A stretch of DNA of 64,000 nt. It comes from Heliopora coerulea. Its lineage: Eukaryota > Cnidaria > Anthozoa > Scleralcyonacea > Helioporidae. A model generated the notes under the pieces. That model did not search any database and was not told the DNA's origin. It saw only the letters and a program-made list of their open reading frames with translations. The stretch lies in NCBI GenBank assembly GCA_030142905.1, contig JASJOG010000109.1:914001-978000 (forward strand). Direction: 5' to 3'. The translations under genes were made by a program, and so were the position numbers. Position 1 is the stretch's first letter. Each line of letters begins with the position of its first letter. Positions 56,755 through 64,000 of this stretch are shown here, in pieces.

Positions 56755-57252
56755 CATTGATTGATTGATTCATTGATTCATTCGTTCATTGATTCATTCA
56801 TTCATTCATTCATTCATTCAAACTTTATTTCTGTTCGAATTTAAAATATAGCCCATTAATTGCTAGTATCTTCGAACGTTATAATATATTAGCAATAAGT
56901 AAAATAAAGAAAGATAAAAGTAAAACAAAAAATTACAAGGTAACTAAAAGCTAATTAATCTCACTAGTTGCTTAAAATTTGTAAATGTTCCAGTTCCCCT
57001 GGCCTCATCATTAATATGATAATCCCAGGCATTGGCTGCCAAATAACGGAAAGAATTAAGCCCATAATTTGTGGTCTTAACTTGAGGAGAATAGTAACTT
57101 ATTGATACCTCATAATGAGTAATTACAAGAACGTAAATTAAATAACGTAGACTGATATACCGAAGCCATATTTGATAGACACTTATACACTAAAATTAAT
57201 ATGTTCTGTATCCTTCTATTCTGCCGTGAAGTCATTCCAACTTTGCTTAACA
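56755..57252 (-). mobile_element. 3' end of an L2/CR1-type LINE, minus strand, with (TTCA)n tail
   Basis: The (TTCA/TTGA)n tract at about 56755-56819 (TGAA repeats on the minus strand) is followed inward by a 3' UTR and then an ORF2 C-terminus. The minus strand reads SRQNRRIQNILILVYKCLSN, FNLRSCNYSLRG, NYGLNSFRYLAANAWD and FTNFKQLVRLISF, the conserved end of CR1/L2 ORF2. It is truncated at the 5' side, where it meets the last exon of the THAP gene. Confidence 0.8.
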
Positions 57253-60200
57253 ACATAGAGTGCATTGGAGATGGTGTCATTTCCTTAAGTTCTTCTTTTG
57301 GAGCATTCATCAAGTCATCCTCCATTGCCAGCATCATTGTTTTAAATAACTCATCAACAAAAGCTAAAAATGGCAAAAGTTTCTACTTTTGAAAAATGTC
57401 TTTCCAAGATTTAATAGGTACAGTGTGTAAAACCTACCAAAGTTCTGTTCCACACGAACATCTCTTCCTGTGGCTTCTCCATTTTTGAACTTTGGGCAAG
57501 TCACTTTTTTCTGTGGCTGTCCTTTTAAATCATTTCTTGTCTGCCTGTCCAAGTTGTAATTAAAATGAAGTGCAGCTATGATATGCCTAAATCAAACCAC
57601 ACTCAATATTAGTTTTTATCTACTGAATACCATGATATTTTAGAAAACATCCAAGGTTTCTTATTGTTACTCATATTCTAATCATAGTTAGGTGATATTC
57701 ACCCTTTTCAATAAAACACTTCAAATATGATTTGGAACTTTAATGGTGAACTGATTAAGGCCACTCACTCAAGTTTTCTGGAAACTGAATGGAAACTGAC
57801 AAGAAAATATGCTTCTGAATTAAATCACCATACCTACAGAACATTCCAACATAGGAATATGCTGCCATCTTTGGGGCAAACTGGTTCAAAGTGGAGTGAA
57901 ATCCCTCTAAACAGCTTGTCTGTTCTGTTGGTGATGCCTGTTTGATTCCATTCACAAGTTTTTTGTTGGTCAGGGTTCCATAAACCTTTCCATAAACTAG
58001 AGATTCTAAAATGGAAAAAAAAAAAGAGAGCCATGTAAAAATATGTGTGGACTAAGGTTATGGCAGTTAACTGAAGTAAGGTTTCAGTATGACTGACATA
58101 TGGTTGAGAATAAGCATAATCATACCTTTCATCAGCCACTTCCATTGTGGTATTATTGCTGAATGGGCACATTTATTAAATAGTGGCTCATCTAAATCAG
58201 TATGTTTATTGATAATATGGTACAGAAATGACTTGAACATAGCCATCACGTGGCTTGATCCAGTCTGTAAGTGCTTCACAGCCATTTATTTTGGCAATTT
58301 TCTTCAATTCTTTGTGAATTTCTGCAAAATAACTGGGTTTTAGTGGATGTGTGCAGCAGCAAACTGCAAAGTAGCAATCAAGGATAAATTTATTTTTCTA
58401 AACCCCTAACTGGTTATTTATTTCCCAAAAAGAAGGTGATGGAATAGGAAAAGTCATTCAGTTTGAGAATATACTCACTTTTTACAATGTGCCATAACTC
58501 AAAATAATGACGTATATAAGGTAGCTTCTCCTTCATGTGCTTTGCTATGGATGTATGCCGGTCAGAAACAAATGTAGTAGTAGGTAGTCCATGATCATCT
58601 AAGAAAAGTGAAACATCTTTGGAATGCCATATACTCCATAGCTGAGCTACTTTTTGCTTCATTTTTTTGCAAAATACAAACAAACAGACAATGGGAGAAC
58701 TGATTCCTGTCATGGAGTAAAACAAAAAAAAAATGGAGAATAGTACCAGTAGTTTACCTGGACAAGACTAAAGTGTGGGATTTTTGTGTTATCAGCAGAA
58801 AATATTGTGTAAGCACAGTACCTAGCAGAGTGTCCCATGCTGTCATGTCTTCCATTACCTGACATAGTAAGGCTGATACCAAGGGACTTCAGTTGAGTCA
58901 ACATTTTTTGCTGATAGGTTTTCCAATGGAGAAATATGGCAGGATACAATTTCTTCAACAGAAAGAATCATCTTCTTAAGTAATTGTGAGTCCAGTATGT
59001 ATATAACTGAATATTATAGATGTGGACTTTTTGAAAAGAAGTGTGACAATTAGTATTCACAACTTACAATTTGGAGTTTGAAATATGTTCTTAAAGATAT
59101 ACCAGCTATTCCAATATGTCTGCACAAATTCAAAACTTTACTGGGTGAACAACCTGAAAAAAGAATACCAAAACTAAGCAGAAAATTGCCAGCTGGGATT
59201 CTTGAATCAGGTGTATTTGGTTGACTGAACCACACATTCTCCCTGTTGATGCAGTTAGTACTTCCACAAATTGTCTTGACCTCTAGCAAAGTCCCAACTT
59301 GTCTTGTTTCCACAAGTGGGTTATCAGATTTGCAAGACGGGCAGAAGTGAAACAATAACAGCAGTTGGGAAAGGAAGGCAATGTACTTTGGTTCTGTTCG
59401 GAGATCTTTATCTTCGATGTTCACCCTGTTGTGGAAGAAAAATGGCATTAACGAAAATTGTTGTTGATATAAAATAGAGAATAAGGTTACACTTCAACCT
59501 AATTGGTTGGTGATCACCTTGGGTATACATTCATGTAAGAGTCGATGAATAAAATGACCGAATACTTTTTTGTTACCTCGGGCTCTCTGAAGGCATATCT
59601 TCGTTATCAGACTCAGTTTCTAGAGGAACTCGGGTTCCTCAATATCAAGCTCGTAATCTGAGTCTGATAGTTCGTCGAGTTCACTTTTTTCTCCATCACT
59701 ACGCCGTTCGAAACCAAAACCGGAAGATGCTCCCGAGTTGACATTTTCTTCCATTGTTGGGGATAAATTAGACCTGCTTTTAGAACCTACAATCGATAAA
59801 ATTCAAACCGTAACTACATAATCGAACTTTCCGTTTAACGTTACTTTGAGAAAGACAGCTCCACAACGATAAAACTAAGTTACTAGATTGTGTATTTAAC
59901 TGAGCCCTACATTTCTTCAGTTTCTCCTTTGCAGACAGCCATCTGTTCCGCATTTGACGTTTCTCCGTGTGCAGTTTTTTACAGCCAACACAACTGATAG
60001 TTTGGGTTTCTGCATCCTTTACCTTTTGGCAAATACAATTTATAAGGGTCTTTCAGTAAATCTTGATTTATGAATTTAATCATGATGTAAGACAAAACCA
60101 AGCTTAGCCGCAGGATTCTCACTGTTTTTGCAGGGTAAAACCAAGGCTGCATTTCTGTTACAATGCCTTTAGGAGTTGGTTAGTTTACCAACTCTAGTTT

Positions 60201-60940
60201 AACTGTAGGGTACCAAGGGTAAAAAACAGTCACTACGATAAAAATATCCTGTTGTGATCTATAACTTATGTTAAATTTGGTACACCAATTAACATTTTTT
60301 AAATTTTTTTTCACTAAAAATGCAGTCTAGTCAAAATCTTACAAGTACACCGGGTCTCCATTCAGGAAGCTAACAGGACTCATATAGAAGAAATATTACC
60401 TTTGGTTCTGGTTCCTCTTCTAAAACTTTCGAAGTACTAGGCAAGTCATCTGAAGACACTGGTGGGACTTCAGCGGGCTTCATTGTTTCTTTCAAAGTCT
60501 AAAATGTGACAGCTAAGTAAATTATATTTTTGTAAGGTTATTTTGATAACAATGAACAGTGATGGTAAAAATCACTGTGTGAACCCACCTGTCGCCGGTG
60601 ACGACTCGACAAAGATTGCTCTTCCTTCGGATAAACAGAAGGGACTGATAATAATTCCCATATCGTCTCTCTTCAGTCCAGCGTCATACTTCGACTCTTT
60701 TTCCGTCAAATATGAAAACTTTCGAACAAAGTCGTCTGGTGTAAAATGCGCAGAACAGACGACTTGAGGTTTCGAAGCAGTCCACTTGGCTCGTTTGCGG
60801 GAAACAAATGCAAGCCACTGTCGTCTCCCTTTTTTGGCTTCTGGCCGCTCATCGTTCCAAAATGGGATTCGATGAAGTGAAATCCCGTTCGCAGGATCAT
60901 TTACATTCGAACAATTAGCAACGACACATCTGTCTGGCAT
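57253..60940 (-). pseudogene. THAP-domain transposase-derived gene, multi-exon, decayed, 3' end lost to a LINE
   Basis: Exons on the minus strand with GT-AG borders: 60940-60589, 60488-60400 (acceptor uncertain), 60022-59911, 59786-59577, 59425-59068, 58952-58758, about 58697-58479, 58321-58126, 58005-57834, 57586-57438 and 57363-57253. They encode a THAP zinc finger, a CVGCKKLHTEKR Cys/His motif, an acidic linker, and a large conserved core: PLVETRQVGTLLEVKTICGS, DGRHDSMGHSA-type block (NGRHDSMGHSARYCAYTIF), TTTFVSDRHTSIAKHM, NKHTDLDEPLFNKCAH, SPTEQTSCLEGFHSTLNQFA and KNGEATGRDVRVEQNF. I know this THAP-plus-core family from cnidarian genomes but cannot name its transposon superfamily securely; P-element-like is likely. 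Damage includes frameshifts in exon 4 (about 59622) and exon 7 (about 58605) and an internal deletion in exon 8. Confidence 0.78.
60589..60940 (-). CDS. THAP zinc-finger exon (first exon of the gene above)
   Basis: The protein starts MPDRCVVANCSNVNDPANG. The C2CH signature is visible: Cys5 and Cys10 (CVVANC), then IPFWNDERPEAKKGRRQWLAF with the conserved Trp, then CSAHFTPDDFVRKF (third Cys and His). The domain binds DNA in P-element transposases and THAP proteins. The donor is GTGGGT at 60588-60583. This exon is intact; its neighbours are not. Confidence 0.9.
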
Positions 60941-61328
60941 TATTGTAATTTTTTAAAATTATTCAAAATGTTACTTTACACAAAATAAAAAGGAAACTGT
61001 GATTATGTCGCAAATTATGCTAAACGTGATACCAGCCGAGATAAACATCCGTTCCTTAAATGACGTCACAAATGGAGTAGGACCGAGCCTTCTCCTGCGC
61101 GGAAATTCAGCTGGATTCGGAAAAAATATTCAACTTTCAAGCGTCATAAAAAGTAAACGGGCCACTATATTTAATTTTTGTTTGTATACTGTATTCATAT
61201 TGTCCATGAAGTATTTTTGTGATTTTTTTTGCCGAAAGGTTCATAGGCACTTTAAGAATAGAGTTTAATTTGGGATAAACTTGATTACAAAAGGCTTATA
61301 CGTTCGGTTTCATCAGTCGTTCGGTCGA

Positions 61329-62077
61329 ATGGATTCAAATGCCAAAGCCTACGACACCTTGAGGAAGCCTCTATATGATATTGGGTGCATTTTTCTCGAT
61401 GCGTTAATTGTCTCTCCGGGCGATAAAGTGGTTGACATGGGTTGTGGTACAGGACAGCTGACAAAATTCATTGCCGACATGGTGAAAATGGCGAGGTAAT
61501 AGGGATTGATCCTGACGAGGCTAGGATAAAAAATGCTCAAGAAAACTACAAAGATAAGCAGAATATCAAGTTTATGGTTGGGAGCAGTTTAACCGGCTTT
61601 CCACACAACAACGAAGAGTATTACGACATTCATTTTAGCAATCATGCGTTCCAGTGGTTGAAACTGGACGAGAAGAAATACTATCTGAAGAAAGCGTACC
61701 AGTGCCTGAAACCTGGAGGTCTACTTGCTATTCAAACAGTGATACATGAAGAAAGATGTTTGGCGTCAATATTTTGTCCTTTAGATCAGGTAGGGGAAGA
61801 AGAGTATAAAAATCTGGTCCTAAATGAAGAATTTGACGATGTTGAGACGAAAAGAAGTGGATTTACTGCTTATTTTAACTCCTATGAAGAATTTGCAGGT
61901 TGGTTTAAGGCGACATTTTATCACGATATTAAGGAGGTAAATGATGGCAACGTTGGTGATATCTTGGCGGAAAGGATGACAAGAGAGGATAATGGGAGTG
62001 TTAAGTATCATTTCAGTAATGTGATACGAATAACTGGAAGGAAATTGAATTCCGAACATTACCTGAACAGGCGATGA
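61329..62077 (+). pseudogene. Class I SAM-dependent methyltransferase, intronless, one frameshift
   Basis: It starts MDSNAKAYDTLRKPLYDIG (an earlier in-frame codon at 61281 is possible). The SAM-binding motif is VVDMGCGTGQLTKFIADMV, with the motif II acidic residue in EVIGIDPDEARIKNAQENY. NHAFQWLKLDEKKYYLKKA and CLKPGGLLAIQTV follow, and the end is SEHYLNRR with TGA at 62075-62077. About 249 residues, close to juvenile-hormone-acid or UbiE-like methyltransferases. One base is missing or extra near 61480-61483, between DMV and GENGEV. The substrate is unknown. It could be a recent pseudogene or a sequence error, because the rest is open and well conserved. Confidence 0.8.
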
Positions 62078-63082
62078 ACATTTGCTTGAACCATTGTTAC
62101 ACCTTTTTATCACATGTTGATGACTTACTGTTAAAAACCAAAGGCCGTCACGGATTTTGTTATCGATTTTTCCAGATTTATGGGGTTTAAGTGCCACGTG
62201 ATAGTTATTGCAAATGTTTTTCGATATCAGAGCAAATACATGCCCACATCAGTTCTAGAATTTAATTTCACAATTAGATCATGTATTTCGGTAATTCTTT
62301 AATAATATGTATATGTTTTTCAATATTAGTTCAACAATAACATGCGTATGTTTTCCAGTAGTTATTCAATAATAAAATGCATACGTTTATCTTCATCATT
62401 TGATCTTTCGCAGAAAAACAGTGCCTTAAAAGCACCCAGGTGATGGTAAACGTTTTTATGATGCAAAGCTTTTCTGTTAAAATTTGCTTTGCATAAGCAC
62501 ATTGCTGATATTATTTATTTTGGTCACATTTTTATTTACATTGCCTTCTGGAAAACTTAAGTTGGCATGGCCTGCAGAAAACTGTAAAACAATTTTTCAC
62601 CAAAGTGGAAGTGAGTGCTGGTGGATATTTAACGAGCTGTGAAGTGGTGAGGTAAAATATCTACACCATTCACCAACTGTAAGGTGAATAAGTACTCACG
62701 CCACCTGTGGAAGCACAAGTCCAGGTCAAAGAATAGGTAATAGGTTAGAGAAAATAATGCCAAATTCTCAAGGTTAGTTACGACGAAAATAAATTTATTC
62801 CTTTGCTTGAAAAATGCTAGCTTTTGTTAATTCTTGCTCTTTTGAAATATCTATTCTTCTGTGGACGGCTCAGTCATTTTTTAATTTAATTCATTTTGTT
62901 TTGTTTTTTTACCTTTACTTGGTCTCAACATTAGACAAAAATCATTATTACTTTTTCAGAATTATAGTAATTTACCAAATGATTGTAAGTGTTCTTTAGT
63001 ACTCAGAAATGACCCATGGTGTATATAGAAGCCCATGATGTATTTTTGTGTCATGAAATAATAGTTGTAAGGAATAGTAATA
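62078..63082. other. Gap with a short degenerate tandem repeat
   Basis: About three diverged copies of a TTCAATAATAAAATGCATACG-like unit (part: AATAAAATGCATACGTTT) occur at about 62295-62390. The segment 62590-62700 holds GGTGGATATTTAACGAGC and its rough mirror, a foldback-like piece. No gene is seen. Confidence 0.4.
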
Positions 63083-63433
63083 AAGGAGCAGTACAAAGAT
63101 GTGCCAAATGGTCAGAGATTGGCTGATGCATTAACCACAATAAAGGGCCAGTTAGAAACTGCATTTCAAGTTAAGAGAGCTGTCAGAGACAGGTACAATT
63201 TATTGGCAGACCGCCTGAGGAGGAAACTAATATCAGAATTGAAAGCAAGTGGAATTGATGCCCAGATGTCTGAGTGTAAGCAAGCACTGGAACTAATAGT
63301 TGAAAAAGTGGTTATATCTGAACAGCAACAAAGAAGAAATGGTGAAGCTGAGGAAATAAGAAAAAGAGCCATGGAGAAATTAGATACCACCCAAACTGTG
63401 CAATTATGCTTTTCCTCTGCACTTCGCTTATGA
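63083..63433 (+). CDS. Probable exon of a Myb/SANT-like, Harbinger-associated type protein
   Basis: After an AG at 63081-63082 the frame reads YKDVPNGQRLADALTTIKGQ, VKRAVRDRYNLLADRLRRKL, SELKASGIDAQMSECKQALE and IVEKVVISEQQQRRNGEAEE. The RAVRDRYNLL...ELKASGID pattern is one I associate with Myb/SANT-like partner proteins of PIF/Harbinger transposons in cnidarians. The C-terminal half is a charged coiled-coil-like helix. The Myb part would be in an upstream exon, which I could not find. The donor is not evident; the ORF stops at 63431-63433 and may be read into the intron. Confidence 0.5.
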   Translation, partial: KEQYKDVPNGQRLADALTTIKGQLETAFQVKRAVRDRYNLLADRLRRKLISELKASGIDAQMSECKQALELIVEKVVISEQQQRRNGEAEEIRKRAMEKLDTTQTVQLCFSSALRL

Positions 63434-64000
63434 ACTTTTGAGTTTTATAGGTATATGTTGAACATCACACTATTCCACTTACCATACACAGCTAACATGG
63501 GTTCTGGATTTAAGAAATATAACAAAAAGCAAGCCCCGAAAATACATATCTTGCTAACTCAAATCGTCAATTCTTGTGTTTTGCTCAAATCTTAAGTTCA
63601 CAAGATTTTTATTTTCAGAGTTTTCCTTCTATTGTGCACAATTCTGGAAATTGAAAACAGATAAAGGTTCCTGGGTTCAAGCTGACTGACATTATGTAAA
63701 GCATAGGATTTGGAACTATTTTGAATCTCTGTATATTAATTGGGACATATATTGCTATTGATAAATAGTGACCTTGATGGTAGGCACAACTGCCAACAAT
63801 TGCTTCACAGTCGATCTCTTACTACCTGTCTGCATATTATGTACAAATTTTGGCCAATAAGACTTACTGTACGTTTACAGCAAGTAATTCTCCAAGATTC
63901 CAGACCAACTATTCTCGTGTATATAAATGACAATTTCATATTAAATACTTATGAACCGTAGACGATTTAGGCCCTAATTTTTGGATGTTTCTATAGAGAG
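63434..64000. other. Right edge, no gene seen
   Basis: AT-rich sequence with short ORFs only; a downstream exon of the preceding gene could lie beyond the window. Confidence 0.4.

Noticed and set aside
56755..56819. Regular short repeats as a CRISPR-like array
   Set aside because: They are tetranucleotide (TTCA)n repeats forming a LINE tail, with no spacers.

Overview
The window is eukaryotic genomic DNA, AT-rich, with standard GT-AG introns, microsatellites, MITEs, tRNA-derived SINEs and decayed transposons. The best fit is a cnidarian, most likely a stony coral or relative. This is an inference from the Na+-coupled SLC4 transporter and from HIRAN, THAP and pogo/Tigger families that I know as abundant in cnidarian genomes; no database was searched.

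Region 1 (about 5.4-39.5 kb, + strand) is one large host gene, an SLC4 transporter of the sodium-bicarbonate cotransporter branch. I could join 17 exons in phase from ATG 5536 to TAA 39507-39509 (3,444 nt, 1,147 residues). All 16 introns are GT-AG. The exons carry the cytoplasmic N-terminal domain, the whole membrane domain with the four-cysteine extracellular loop, and a C-terminal tail. The introns are crowded with repeats: an 830-bp-arm inverted repeat in intron 4, further foldbacks in introns 5 and 8, a hAT-type MITE, a pogo/Tigger-type MITE, two families of short elements sharing the end AGGGCTGTTTACAC, and SINEs.

Region 2 (39.5-45.6 kb) has no gene that I can see; it holds SINE copies and small foldback elements.

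Region 3 (45.6-56.3 kb) holds two different pogo/Tigger-type DNA transposons, both with perfect or near-perfect terminal inverted repeats flanked by TA. Each carries, besides a decayed DDE transposase on the + strand, a HIRAN-like ORF on the - strand in head-to-head orientation. The second element has lost most of its transposase, and its HIRAN ORF is split by a nearly full-length CR1/L2-type LINE that has an SGNH/GDSL-esterase ORF1 and an endonuclease-reverse transcriptase ORF2. The repeated HIRAN-transposase pairing is the most interesting signal in the window.

Region 4 (56.7-61 kb, - strand) is a decayed multi-exon THAP-domain, transposase-derived gene. Its last exon runs into the 3' end of another L2-type LINE with a TTCA-repeat tail. 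Region 5 (61.3-62.1 kb, + strand) is an intronless SAM-dependent methyltransferase broken by one frameshift. Near the right edge is a probable exon of a Myb/SANT-like, Harbinger-associated type protein. No rRNA gene, intact tRNA gene or CRISPR array was found.
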